A stretch of DNA of 64,000 bases from Streptomyces sp. cf386 (GCF_900103585.1 NZ_FNHV01000014.1:186001-250000), one strand, 5' to 3'. Shown: positions 33,800 through 43,283, counted from the stretch's first letter. Notes: generated from the letters alone by a model not told the origin. Numbers and translations: made by a program.

Positions 33800-35704
33800 G
33801 TGGCAGGACGGATCAACGACGAGGACGTGAAGGCGGTACGGGACGCGGTCCCGATCGACGCCGTGGTGTCCGAGTACCTCCAGCTGCGCAACGCGGGCGG
33901 CGGGAACCTCAAGGGACTCTGCCCCTTCCACGACGAGAAGTCGCCGTCCTTCCAGGTCAGCCCGAGCAAGGGACTCTTCCACTGCTTCGGCTGCCAGGAG
34001 GGCGGCGACACCATCACGTTCGTGATGAAGGTCGACCACCTCACGTTCTCGGAGTCGGTCGAGCGCCTCGCCGCCCAGGCCGGCATCACCCTGCGCTACG
34101 AGGAGGGCGGCTACAACCCCTCCCACCAGCGCGGCGAACGCATCCGCCTGGTCGAGGCCCACAAGATCGCCGCCGAGTGGTACGCCGAGCAGCTGGCGAC
34201 CAGTCCCGAGGCGGACACCGGCCGGATCTTCCTCGCCGAGCGCGGCTTCGACCAGTCCGCCGCCGTCCACTTCGGCGTCGGCTACAGCCCCCAGGGCTGG
34301 GACCACCTCACCCGCTTCCTGCGCGGCAAGGGCTTCACCGACAAGGAACTGCTCCTGTCCGGGCTGTCGCAGGAGGGCCGCCGGGGCCCCATCGACCGCT
34401 TCCGGGGCCGTCTGATGTGGCCGATCAGGGACATTGGCGGCGACGTGGTCGGCTTCGGCGCCCGCAAGTTGTACGAGGCGGACAACGGCCCCAAGTACCT
34501 CAACACCCCCGACACGGCGATCTACAGGAAATCCCAGGTCCTCTACGGAATCGACCTGGCGAAGAAGGACATCGCCAAGGCCAGCCGCGCGGTCGTGGTC
34601 GAGGGCTACACCGACGTCATGGCCTGCCACCTGGCCGGCGTCACCACCGCCATCGCCACCTGCGGTACGGCCTTCGGCGGCGACCACATCAAGATCCTCC
34701 GCCGACTGCTGATGGACAACGGCTCGGCCCGCGTGATCTTCACCTTCGACGGCGACGCGGCAGGCCAGAAGGCGGCCCTGCGCGCCTTCGAGGACGACCA
34801 GAAGTTCGCGGCGGAGACATACATCGCGATCGCGCCGGACGGCATGGACCCCTGCGAACTGCGGCTGGCCAAGGGCGACGAGGCGGTCGCCGACCTGGCC
34901 GAACCCCGCACCCCGCTCTTCGAGTTCGCGCTCCGCCAGATCGTCGTCCGCTACGACCTCGACACCCCGGCGGGCCGGGCCGCCGCGCTGGACGAGGCGG
35001 CGCCCATCGTGGCCCGCATCAAGAACAGCGGCGCCCAGCACGAGGTGGCCGTCCAGCTCGCGGGCATGCTCGGCATCCTCGACACCCAGTTCGTGGTCAA
35101 GCGGGTGGCCCAGCTGGCGCGTTGGGCGCGGGACCGGGGCGGCAGGGGACCGGCACCGGCGAACCGGGGCCCGCAGCAGCCGTACGACGCCGCTCCCACG
35201 CCCCGCACGTCCGGCCCGGCGCTGACCCTCCGCAACCCGGTGTACGCCACCGAACGCGAGTTGCTGAAACTCGCCCTCCAGCGCCCCGAGTTGGTCTCCC
35301 CGGCGGTCGACGCGTACGGCGTCGACGAGTTCACCGCCGCGCCGTACGCCGCCGTACGCCAGGCGATCCTGGACGCGGGCGGCGCCGAGTACGGCGTCCA
35401 GGACGGGCAGGAGTACCTGGTCCGCGTCCGCGAGGCGGCCCCCGACGACCAGGTGCGCGCGATGGTCACGGAGCTCGCGGTCGAGGCGATCATGCGCAGG
35501 ACCGTCGACGAGAACTACGCCGGCGAACAACTCGTCACCGTCCGCCGCCGCGCCGTCGAGCGCCGCATCCGCGACATCCAGAGCCAGCTGACCCGCCTCG
35601 GCGCGGGCGGCGACCCCGCCCAACTCGCCGCCGTACAGAACGAACTGTGGGTGTTGCAGCAGTACGACCAGGCATTGCGCGAGCGGGGCGCGGCGGCGCT
35701 CTGA
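33800..35704 (+). CDS. dnaG: DNA primase DnaG
   Basis: 634 residues, full length. It makes RNA primers at the replication fork. The zinc-binding domain has Cys41, His44, Cys62 and Cys65. The catalytic TOPRIM core carries VVEGYTDVMA and TFDGDAAGQKA, with an N-terminal primase fold before it. The C-terminal helicase-interacting domain fills the last 150 residues. It starts 29 bases after the flavoprotein stop. An HrdA-like sigma gene follows, an arrangement reminiscent of the dnaG-sigma macromolecular operon. Confidence 0.97.
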   Translation: MAGRINDEDVKAVRDAVPIDAVVSEYLQLRNAGGGNLKGLCPFHDEKSPSFQVSPSKGLFHCFGCQEGGDTITFVMKVDHLTFSESVERLAAQAGITLRYEEGGYNPSHQRGERIRLVEAHKIAAEWYAEQLATSPEADTGRIFLAERGFDQSAAVHFGVGYSPQGWDHLTRFLRGKGFTDKELLLSGLSQEGRRGPIDRFRGRLMWPIRDIGGDVVGFGARKLYEADNGPKYLNTPDTAIYRKSQVLYGIDLAKKDIAKASRAVVVEGYTDVMACHLAGVTTAIATCGTAFGGDHIKILRRLLMDNGSARVIFTFDGDAAGQKAALRAFEDDQKFAAETYIAIAPDGMDPCELRLAKGDEAVADLAEPRTPLFEFALRQIVVRYDLDTPAGRAAALDEAAPIVARIKNSGAQHEVAVQLAGMLGILDTQFVVKRVAQLARWARDRGGRGPAPANRGPQQPYDAAPTPRTSGPALTLRNPVYATERELLKLALQRPELVSPAVDAYGVDEFTAAPYAAVRQAILDAGGAEYGVQDGQEYLVRVREAAPDDQVRAMVTELAVEAIMRRTVDENYAGEQLVTVRRRAVERRIRDIQSQLTRLGAGGDPAQLAAVQNELWVLQQYDQALRERGAAAL

Positions 35705-35980
35705 GTGGTGCGCGGCGGTTTGCGTACGGCTGGGTAACCGCGCGGTCACGGACCGGACGCAAAAAGTCACCGCACGCCCCTCGTGGCGGTGATGTGTCGT
35801 ACTCCACACTGGGTTCCGGTGCCTGAGTCCTCGGAGCGCGGCCGATCCGTTCCCCACGGGTCCCACACCCCCGCGGTTCCGCTCATCGCGTACGGGACGG
35901 ACAGCGGCGAGGCCGCCCACTCCGCTCTCGAAGCAGCGCTGCCGTATGCCTCGGCAGCGATCATCCTGGAGGTCGCCCCC

Positions 35981-37129
35981 GTGCAGACCCAGACCCTCAG
36001 CCAGACCGACAGCAGTACCGAAGGCACGGAACCGGACGCGGAAGCCGACGTTCTCGTCGCGGTGCCGCCGCAGAGCCGTGTCGCGCACCACCCCGAGACG
36101 GAACCGGAGGCCGCGCCGGAGCCGGCGGAGCCGCCCGCCGAGGCCCTGGCCGGTGACGCCGACGCCGCCGAGCCGGTCGAAGCGCCGCTGCCGAGCCGCA
36201 GCCGTGCCGACACCAGCGGCCCCTCCTCGGACCTCTTCCGCCAGTACCTGCGGGAGATCGGACGCATCCCTCTGCTCACCGCGGCCGAGGAGGTCGAACT
36301 CGCCCGCCGCGTCGAGGCCGGTCTGTTCGCCGAGGAGAAGCTGAGCAGCGCCCCCGACCTGGAGAGCCGGCTCGCCCTCGACCTGGACCGTCTGGTCGTT
36401 ATGGGCCGCATGGCCAAGCGCCGCCTGATCGAGGCGAACCTGCGGCTCGTCGTGTCCGTGGCGAAGAGGTACGTCGGGCGTGGCCTCACCATGCTCGACC
36501 TCGTCCAGGAGGGGAACCTCGGCCTGATCCGGGCCGTCGAGAAGTTCGACTACGCCCGCGGCTACAAGTTCTCGACCTACGCCACCTGGTGGATCCGCCA
36601 GGCCATGTCCCGCGCCCTCGCCGACCAGGCCCGCACCATCCGAGTGCCGGTCCACGTCGTCGAGTTGATCAACCGGGTCGTCCGCGTACAGCGCCGCATG
36701 CTGCAGGAACGCGGCTACGAACCGACGCCGGAAGAGGTCGCCGCCCACCTCGACCTGCTGCCCGAGCGCGTCAGCGAGGTCCTGCGGCTGGCCCAGGAAC
36801 CCGTGTCGCTGCATGCGCCGGTGGGCGAGGAGGACGACGTGGCGCTCGGCGACCTCATCGAGGACGGCGACGCGGCGTCACCCGTGGAGTCGGCGGCGTT
36901 CCTGCTGCTCAGGGAACACCTGGAAGCGGTCCTGTCGACCCTCGGCGAGCGCGAACGCAAGGTCGTCCAACTTCGTTACGGGCTGGCGGACGGCCGCCCG
37001 CGCACGCTGGAGGAGATCGGCCGCATCTTCGGCGTGACGCGGGAACGGATCAGGCAGATCGAGTCGAAGACGTTGAACAAGCTGCGGGACCATGCGTTCG
37101 CGGATCAGCTGAGGGGCTATCTGGACTGA
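35981..37129 (+). CDS. hrdA: Group 2 sigma factor, HrdA-like
   Basis: 382 residues from the GTG at 35981 (GGAGG 8 bases upstream). An in-frame GTG at 35783 would add 66 residues with no sigma similarity and no ribosome-binding site. Domains: region 1.2 (YLREIGRIPLLTAAEEVELA), region 2 (RLVVSVAKRYVGRGL, KFSTYATWWIRQA), region 3 and region 4 with the helix-turn-helix (TLEEIGRIFGVTRERIRQIE). The N-terminal 80 residues are acidic, Ala/Pro/Glu-rich and low complexity, far shorter than the HrdB region 1.1 extension. The symbol rests on the dnaG neighbourhood and general similarity to Streptomyces HrdA; HrdC or HrdD are alternatives. Confidence 0.8.
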   Translation: MQTQTLSQTDSSTEGTEPDAEADVLVAVPPQSRVAHHPETEPEAAPEPAEPPAEALAGDADAAEPVEAPLPSRSRADTSGPSSDLFRQYLREIGRIPLLTAAEEVELARRVEAGLFAEEKLSSAPDLESRLALDLDRLVVMGRMAKRRLIEANLRLVVSVAKRYVGRGLTMLDLVQEGNLGLIRAVEKFDYARGYKFSTYATWWIRQAMSRALADQARTIRVPVHVVELINRVVRVQRRMLQERGYEPTPEEVAAHLDLLPERVSEVLRLAQEPVSLHAPVGEEDDVALGDLIEDGDAASPVESAAFLLLREHLEAVLSTLGERERKVVQLRYGLADGRPRTLEEIGRIFGVTRERIRQIESKTLNKLRDHAFADQLRGYLD

Positions 37130-37147
37130 TGCCGTCTGCGGGCCGGT

Positions 37148-37178
37148 GGGGGCTGGTCGCGCAGTTCCCCGCGCCCCT
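37148..37178. repeat. Short intergenic palindromic repeat, type A (inverse)
   Basis: GGGGCTGGTCGCGCAGTTCC followed by CCGCGCCCCTT, the reverse complement of the element at 23356-23383. It lies just after the sigma-factor stop and is inverted with respect to the type B copy 30 bases further on, so the transcript can form a long stem. Confidence 0.8.
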
Positions 37179-37207
37179 TGGGTACGTGCAGGTGACGCCC
37201 CTTTTTT

Positions 37208-37260
37208 AGGGGCGCGGGGCTGTATCAATATGCGGCTCCGCCGCGTGGGCGCGACCAGCC
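37208..37260. repeat. Intergenic repeat, type B copy 2; probable bidirectional terminator
   Basis: 53 bases, two differences from 29751-29803. It faces the type A element at 37148-37178 as an inverted repeat between two convergent genes (sigma factor and ABC exporter), with a T-run (CTTTTTT, 37201-37207) between the arms. The pair is a plausible two-way terminator. Confidence 0.7.
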
Positions 37261-37278
37261 ACAACGGTCCCGCAGTCG

Positions 37279-39207
37279 TCAGTCCACCTCCGCCACCGCC
37301 TGCGCGAACTGCGCCTTGTACAACCGCGCATAAGCCCCGTCCGCCGCCAACAACTCCCCGTGCGCACCCTGTTCCACGATCGACCCGTTCTCCATGACGA
37401 GGATCGTGTCCGCGTCCCGGATGGTCGACAAGCGGTGGGCGATGACGAACGACGTACGCCCGTGTGCCAGCTTCGCCATCGCCTTCTGGATCAGCACCTC
37501 GGTCCGGGTGTCGACCGACGACGTCGCCTCGTCCAGCACCAGGATCACCGGGTCGGACAGGAACGCCCGAGCGATGGTGATCAGCTGCTTCTCGCCCGCG
37601 CTGACCCCGCTGCCCTCGTCGTCGATCACCGAGTCGTACCCGTCGGGCAGCGTACGGATGAACCGATCGGCGTGGGCGGCACGCGCGGCCTCCTCGATCT
37701 CGCCCCGAGTCACGTCCCGGGACGCCCCGTACGCGATGTTCTCCGCGATCGTGCCCCCGAACAGCCAGGTGTCCTGGAGCACCATCCCGATCCCGGCGCG
37801 CAGTTCGTCCCGGGACATCCGGGAGATGTCGACGCCGTCGAGGGTGATGCGTCCGGACGAGACGTCGTAGAACCGCATCAGCAGGTTGACCAGGGTCGTC
37901 TTGCCGGCGCCCGTCGGGCCGACGATCGCGACCGTGTGCCCGGGTTCCACCGTCAGCGACAGGTCCTCGATCAGCGGCTTCTCGGGGTCGTACCGGAAGG
38001 ACACCCCCTCCAGCGCCACCCGCCCCCGCAGCTCCTCCGGCCGCACGCCCGGCACGGGATCCGCCTCCTGCTCCTCCGCGTCCAGCAGCTCGAAGATCCG
38101 CTCCGCCGAGGCGACACCCGACTGCACGAGGTTCGCCATCGACGCGACCTGCGTCAGCGGCATGGAGAACTGCCGCGAGTACTGGATGAAGGCCTGCACA
38201 TCGCCGATGGACAGCGAGCCCGACGCGACCCGCAGACCTCCGACCACCGCGACCAGCACGTAGTTGATGTTCGACACGAACAGCATCAGCGGCTGCATCA
38301 CACCGCTGTTGAACTGCGCCTTGAAGCCCGCCTCGTACAGCGCCTCGTTCTGCTCGGCGAACTGCTTCGCCGACTCCTCCTGCCGCCCGAACACCTTCAC
38401 CAGGGTGTGCCCGGTGTACATCTCCTCGACGTGCGCGTTGAGCTTGCCGGTCGAACGCCACTGCTGCACGAAGTGCGGCTGCGACCGCTTGCCCACGCGC
38501 GTGGCCACGAAGAACGACAGCGGCACGGTCACCAGCGCGACCAGCGCCAGCAGCCACGACACCCAGAACATCATCGCCAGTACGCCGATGATGGTCAGCA
38601 CCGAGTTGATGAGCTGGCCCATCGACTGCTGGAGCGTCTGCCCGATGTTGTCGATGTCGTTGGTCGCCCGGGACAGCACCTCACCGCGCCGGCTCTTGTC
38701 GAAGTACGACAGCGGCAGCCGCGACAGCTTCGCCTGCACGTCCTCGCGCATCCGGTACATCGTGCGGTTCACGGCCCGGTTCACCAGCCGCGTCGCCACC
38801 GCCATCAGCAGACCGGCGACGAGGAACACGGTGAGCGCGAGCAGCAGTACGTTCCCCACCGCGCCGAAGTCGATGCCCTGGCCCGGCGTGAAGTCGGTGC
38901 TGCGCAGCATGTCGGCGATCTGGCTGTCGCCGCGCTCCCGCATGGTCGTGAGGACTTGCTCCTTGGTCATCCCGGACTCGAACTGCCGCCCGACGATACC
39001 GGCGAAGACCAGGTCGGTGGCCGCACCGAGGATCTTCGGCCCGGCGACCGACAGACCCACACTCACGACCACACAGAACAGCAGCGCGTAGATCGTGAGC
39101 CGCTCGGGCTTGAACTGTGCGACGAGCCGCTTGCCCGACACCTTGAAGTCCAGCGAGTGCTGGTCGGGGCCACCGCCGGCCATCATCCGCCCCATCGGCC
39201 CGGCCAT
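37279..39207 (-). CDS. ABC exporter half-transporter, subunit B
   Basis: 642 residues: a 60-residue cytoplasmic leader, six membrane helices (about 60-360) and an ATPase domain. Walker A is GPTGAGKTTLV, Walker B is ILVLDEATSSVD with the catalytic Glu, and the H-loop is IAHRL. The signature is VSAGEKQ instead of LSGGQ, so it is degenerate. It is the second gene of a pair; its ATG overlaps the stop of the partner by one base (TGATG). The two form a heterodimer of the multidrug exporter type. The substrate is unknown. Confidence 0.93.
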   Translation of the reverse strand: MAGPMGRMMAGGGPDQHSLDFKVSGKRLVAQFKPERLTIYALLFCVVVSVGLSVAGPKILGAATDLVFAGIVGRQFESGMTKEQVLTTMRERGDSQIADMLRSTDFTPGQGIDFGAVGNVLLLALTVFLVAGLLMAVATRLVNRAVNRTMYRMREDVQAKLSRLPLSYFDKSRRGEVLSRATNDIDNIGQTLQQSMGQLINSVLTIIGVLAMMFWVSWLLALVALVTVPLSFFVATRVGKRSQPHFVQQWRSTGKLNAHVEEMYTGHTLVKVFGRQEESAKQFAEQNEALYEAGFKAQFNSGVMQPLMLFVSNINYVLVAVVGGLRVASGSLSIGDVQAFIQYSRQFSMPLTQVASMANLVQSGVASAERIFELLDAEEQEADPVPGVRPEELRGRVALEGVSFRYDPEKPLIEDLSLTVEPGHTVAIVGPTGAGKTTLVNLLMRFYDVSSGRITLDGVDISRMSRDELRAGIGMVLQDTWLFGGTIAENIAYGASRDVTRGEIEEAARAAHADRFIRTLPDGYDSVIDDEGSGVSAGEKQLITIARAFLSDPVILVLDEATSSVDTRTEVLIQKAMAKLAHGRTSFVIAHRLSTIRDADTILVMENGSIVEQGAHGELLAADGAYARLYKAQFAQAVAEVD

Positions 39208-40940
39208 CAGGCAGCCTCCGCTTCCGTCAGCTGGGAGAGCACGATCTCCCGGTAGGTCTCGTTGTCCGCCATCAGCTCGTGGTGCCGGCCCGCGCCGACG
39301 ACCCGTCCCTCGTCGAGTACGACGATCCGGTCCGCGTCCCGGATGGTCGCCACCCGCTGGGCGACGATGACGACGGTCGCCTCGGCGGTCTCACGCCCGA
39401 GCGCCGTACGCAGCGCCGCGTCCGTCGCGTAGTCGAGGGCGGAGAAGGAGTCGTCGAAGAGATAGATCTCCGGGCGCTGGACGAGCGTCCGCGCGATCGC
39501 CAGCCGCTGCCGCTGACCACCGGAGACATTCGTGCCGCCCTGCGCGATGGGGGCGTCGAGCCCGCTCTCCAGACCCTCCACGAACCCCTTGGCCTGCGCC
39601 ACCTCCAGCGCGTGCCACAGCTCCTCGTCCGTCGCGTCGGGGTTGCCGTAGCGCAGGTTCGTCGCCACCGTCCCCGCGAACAGGTACGGCTTCTGCGGCA
39701 CGAGGCCGACCGTCTTCGCCAGCAGCTGGGGCTCGATGCCCGCCACGTCCTCGCCGTCCACGAGCACCTGGCCGTCGGTCGCGTCGAACAGCCGGGGCAC
39801 GAGCCCCAGCAGCGTCGACTTGCCGCTGCCCGTCGACCCGATCACGGCGGTCACCTCACCGGGCCGGGCCACCAGGTCGATCCCCTTCAGCACCGGCTCC
39901 TCGGCACCCGGGTAGCGGAACCCGGCGCCCCGGATCTCCAGATGACCGTGCCGGCGCAGCTCCCGCACCGGCGCGACCGGCGGCACCACGCTCGACGACG
40001 TGTCCAGGACCTCCTGGATGCGCTCGGCGCACACCTCCGCGCGCGGCACCATCATGAACATGAAGGTGGCCATCATCACGGACATCACGATCTGCATGAG
40101 ATAGGCGAGGAACGCGGTCAGGTCACCGATCTGCATCCCGCCGCTGTCGATCCGGTGGGCGCCGAACCACACCACCGCGATGGACGACAGGTTCACCACC
40201 GTCATGACGATCGGGAACATCAGCGCGAGCAGCCTGCCGGTGCCCATCGCCATGTCGGTGAGCTCGGCGTTGGCCTTCCCGAAGCGCTGCTGCTCGTACT
40301 CGTCCCGCACGAAGGCACGGATCACGCGATTGCCGGTGATCTGCTCGCGCAGCACCCGGTTCACCGTGTCCAGGCGCTCCTGCATGGTCCGGAACAGCGG
40401 CCGCAGCCGCCGTACGATCAAGGTCACGCTGATGCCGAGCACCGGCACCACCGCGACCAGCACCGCCGACAGCGGCACATCCAGGCCGAGGGCCAGCACG
40501 ATGCCGCCCACGCACATGATCGGCGCCGACACCATCAGCGTGAACGTCATCAGCGCCAGCATCTGCACCTGCTGGACGTCATTGGTCGTCCGGGTGATCA
40601 GCGAGGGCGCGCCGAAGTGCCCGACCTCACGCGCCGAGAAGGACTGCACCCGGTCGAAGACGGCCGCCCGCATGTCCCGCCCGAGCGCCGACGCGGTCCG
40701 GGCGCCGTAGTACACGGCACCGATGTTGCACACGACCTGCGCCAGCGAGATGCCGACCATCAGGGCGCCGTAGCTGAGGATGTAACCGGTGTCGCCGTTG
40801 ACGACGCCCTTGTCGATGATGTCCGCGTTCAGCGTGGGCAGGTAGAGGGTGGCGCAGGTCTGCAGGAACTGCAGCAGCACCAGCCAGGCGATGGGTTTTC
40901 GGTAGGGCCTGAGGTAGGTCCGCAGAAGTCGTATGAGCAC
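39207..40940 (-). CDS. ABC exporter half-transporter, subunit A
   Basis: 577 residues: six membrane helices (residues 15-310) and an ATPase domain with Walker A GSTGSGKSTLL, an intact signature NVSGGQRQRLAIARTL, and Walker B YLFDDSFSALD, where Asp replaces the catalytic Glu. With subunit B this gives one consensus and one degenerate ATP site, as in the TM287/288 and TmrAB exporters. It is the first gene of the two-gene operon. The upstream 160 bases hold its promoter. Confidence 0.93.
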   Translation of the reverse strand: MLIRLLRTYLRPYRKPIAWLVLLQFLQTCATLYLPTLNADIIDKGVVNGDTGYILSYGALMVGISLAQVVCNIGAVYYGARTASALGRDMRAAVFDRVQSFSAREVGHFGAPSLITRTTNDVQQVQMLALMTFTLMVSAPIMCVGGIVLALGLDVPLSAVLVAVVPVLGISVTLIVRRLRPLFRTMQERLDTVNRVLREQITGNRVIRAFVRDEYEQQRFGKANAELTDMAMGTGRLLALMFPIVMTVVNLSSIAVVWFGAHRIDSGGMQIGDLTAFLAYLMQIVMSVMMATFMFMMVPRAEVCAERIQEVLDTSSSVVPPVAPVRELRRHGHLEIRGAGFRYPGAEEPVLKGIDLVARPGEVTAVIGSTGSGKSTLLGLVPRLFDATDGQVLVDGEDVAGIEPQLLAKTVGLVPQKPYLFAGTVATNLRYGNPDATDEELWHALEVAQAKGFVEGLESGLDAPIAQGGTNVSGGQRQRLAIARTLVQRPEIYLFDDSFSALDYATDAALRTALGRETAEATVVIVAQRVATIRDADRIVVLDEGRVVGAGRHHELMADNETYREIVLSQLTEAEAA

Positions 40941-41102
40941 GCTGCTTCTCTCGGAGTCGACGACGGGGCGATTGGTTGCCCCTGGCCCCTATCGTCGAAC
41001 ACTCCGGTGGTGTTACCTCAACCGATTAAGCCGTCAGCGCGGCTCCGTACGGCCTTCCGGGTTCGCTTCCTACCGGTCTCTTACCTTCCGCACATCCCGT
41101 CG

Positions 41103-42560
41103 CTACGGCCGGAACGCCCCGGGATGCGTCTGATCCCGCACGGACACGAACTGCTGCCGCACCGCCTGACCCACTGCCAGCTCCTCACCGGGCTCCAGGA
41201 CCTGCGCGGCCGCGCCCTGCCAGACCGGCGGGGTGCGCGGGTCGAGGGTGCCCTGCGACACACCGAGCGCCCAGGCGGCCTGCCGGGCCGCGCCGATCGC
41301 CGCGTAGTCCGCGGGCTGCGGTACGACGACCTGCGCCCCGAACAGCGCCGGCGCCGCCGCCTGCACGGCCGACAGCTCGGCGACCGCCCCGAGCAGGAAG
41401 ATCCGCCGTACCTCGACACCCCGGCCGCGCAGCACGTCGAGCGCGTCCGCGAGCCCGCACAGCATGCCCTCGAACGCGGCCCGCGCCAGATGCTCCGGCT
41501 TCATCGACTCCCGCCGAAGCCCGGCCAGCGTGCCCGCGGTGTGCGGCAGATTAGGCGTCCGTTCCCCCTCCAGGTAGGGCAGCAGCACCAGCCCATGGGC
41601 CCCCGGCGTCGACTTCATCGCCAGGTCGGACAGGCTCTCCAGATCGGGCACGCCGAGGAGTTCGGCGGTGCCGCGCAGGGTGCGTACGGCGTTCAGGGTG
41701 GTGACGACCGGGAGGTGCATGCCCGTCGCGTCGGCCAGGGAGGTGATCATCCCGCTGCTGTCGACGAGCGCCTCGGGATGCACGGCCATCACGGACCCGG
41801 ACGCGCCGAGCGACACGACGGCGTCACCGAGCCCGATGCCGAGCCCGAAGGCGGCGGCCATGGTCTCGCCGGTCCCCGCGGAGATCAGCAGCCCTTCGGG
41901 GGTCGTACCGGCCGCTTCCGCCGGCCCGATCACCTCGGGCAGCATCGCCTGGTGGCCGAGCGCCAGCTCGACGAGATCCCCGCGGTAGGTACCGGTCGCC
42001 GCCGACCAGTAACCCGTCCCGGAGGCCCCACCGCGATCTGTGGTCCTTCTCACGGGCCGACCGAGCAGCTGCCACACCAGCCAGTCGTGCGCCTGCATCA
42101 GCACGGCGGCGCGTACGGCGTTCTCCGGCTCCGTCTTGGCCAGCCAGCGCAGCTTCGTCACCGGCTGCGCGGCCTGCGGCACACACCCCACCGCCTGCGC
42201 CCACGCCTCGCGCCCGCCCAGCGCGTCGATCAGATCGGCCGCCGCGACCTGCGCACGTTTGTCGCCGCCGACCATCGCGGGGCGCACGGTATTGCCCTGC
42301 GCGTCGAGCGGCACCACCGCGTTCTGCTGCGCCGACACCCCGATGGCCTGCACACCTTCGAGCAGCCCGCCCCCGGCCGCCTCACCGAGGGACAGCAGCC
42401 AAGCCTGCGGATCGACATCGGAGGGACGGGTGCCGCCGCCGTCCGGCGATTCCACCGGGTGCGGGGCATACCCCTGCCTGAGCACGGCACCTGTGTCCGT
42501 GTCGCAGACGACGATGCGAGTGAAATCGGGCGCACTGTCCAACCCGGCGACTATCCCCAT
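41103..42560 (-). CDS. xylB: FGGY carbohydrate kinase, xylulokinase-like
   Basis: 485 residues. Actin-like two-domain sugar kinase: an N-terminal phosphate loop (GLDSAPDFTRIVVCDTDTG), substrate region GVSAQQNAVVPLDAQGN, and C-terminal ATP segments LGASGSVMAV and LLGAVAELSAVQAAAPALFG. The closest pattern is xylulokinase, which phosphorylates D-xylulose for the pentose phosphate pathway. The usual DxGT first motif is DSAPD and GGGxxS is GAVAELS, so function as a xylulokinase should be tested. No xylose isomerase or transporter gene is adjacent. Confidence 0.8.
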   Translation of the reverse strand: MGIVAGLDSAPDFTRIVVCDTDTGAVLRQGYAPHPVESPDGGGTRPSDVDPQAWLLSLGEAAGGGLLEGVQAIGVSAQQNAVVPLDAQGNTVRPAMVGGDKRAQVAAADLIDALGGREAWAQAVGCVPQAAQPVTKLRWLAKTEPENAVRAAVLMQAHDWLVWQLLGRPVRRTTDRGGASGTGYWSAATGTYRGDLVELALGHQAMLPEVIGPAEAAGTTPEGLLISAGTGETMAAAFGLGIGLGDAVVSLGASGSVMAVHPEALVDSSGMITSLADATGMHLPVVTTLNAVRTLRGTAELLGVPDLESLSDLAMKSTPGAHGLVLLPYLEGERTPNLPHTAGTLAGLRRESMKPEHLARAAFEGMLCGLADALDVLRGRGVEVRRIFLLGAVAELSAVQAAAPALFGAQVVVPQPADYAAIGAARQAAWALGVSQGTLDPRTPPVWQGAAAQVLEPGEELAVGQAVRQQFVSVRDQTHPGAFRP

Positions 42561-42644
42561 GGCCCAAATTGTGCCGTAGCGCTGCGCTGGCTTGGGCCGT
42601 GGGCGCCGTGGGGGTGCGTGTGGGTTTTCGGGTGCGGGTGGTGT

Positions 42645-42674
42645 GGGGCTGGTCGCGCAGTTCCTCGCGCCCCT
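42645..42674. repeat. Short intergenic palindromic repeat, type A (inverse)
   Basis: Same element as 37148-37178 with one substitution (TTCCTCGC for TTCCCCGC), located between the YtxH-like gene stop and the xylB-like gene start. Confidence 0.75.
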
Positions 42675-42738
42675 TCAGGGCGTGGCAGCACCCAGCGCCT
42701 ACGACGTACCGACACGCCAAGCAGCCGACAGGTACGGC

Positions 42739-43047
42739 CTACGTATTGCTGGTGCCCCAGTCGTCCTCTGCGCCTCCGTTGTGGGCGCTGCGTTCGCGCA
42801 GGGAGCGGACTCGGGCCGCCACCGACTCGGGGACTCGGTCGCCCACCTTCTCGGAGACCGTGTGGTAGGCCTTGCCCGCGAAATGGCGGCTCTGCTGGGC
42901 CGCCGACTCGGCGGTGTTGCGGACCGCGGGGTTCTGGGCGAACTCGCGGGCGGACTTCTTCAGCTGCTCGTAGCGCTCACGTCCGGCACGTGTGCCCAGG
43001 ACGTAACCGACGGCGAGTCCGACGACGAACGTGAGCCGGTAGCGCAT
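42739..43047 (-). CDS. YtxH-like small membrane protein
   Basis: 102 residues from the ATG at 43047 (RYRLTFVVGLAVGYVLGTRAG). One N-terminal membrane helix with a GYVLGTRAGRERYEQL motif typical of YtxH-domain proteins is followed by a long amphipathic, charged helix (residues 25-85) suited to coiled-coil contacts, and a disordered acidic tail. These proteins are often stress-linked and of unknown function. It lies upstream of the tRNA-Asn pair on the other strand. Confidence 0.8.
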   Translation of the reverse strand: MRYRLTFVVGLAVGYVLGTRAGRERYEQLKKSAREFAQNPAVRNTAESAAQQSRHFAGKAYHTVSEKVGDRVPESVAARVRSLRERSAHNGGAEDDWGTSNT

Positions 43048-43205
43048 GGCGGCCACCCTTCCCTTGCGTAGGTCCCTGGTGCGGCGTCGCGGCCGGGGGG
43101 AACCGATTGGCGGAGCACCCCCCTGCTTGCGCTAATGTATGTGTCGCAGCGAGCGCACGCCCCCTGGCGAATACCCAGGTAGGTACGTTCGATGCAACGA
43201 GGCAT

Positions 43206-43278
43206 TCCTCCGTAGCTCAATTGGCAGAGCAGCCGGCTGTTAACCGGCAGGTTACTGGTTCGAGTCCAGTCGGGGGAG
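43206..43278 (+). tRNA. tRNA-Asn (GTT), copy 1
   Basis: 73 bases with a complete cloverleaf: acceptor stem TCCTCCG/CGGGGGA, D-arm GCTCAATTGGCAGAGC, anticodon stem-loop with GTT (loop CTGTTAA), T-arm ACTGGTTCGAGTCCAGT and discriminator G. CCA is not encoded. Identical to the second copy five bases downstream. Confidence 0.97.
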
Positions 43279-43283
43279 CTCGG

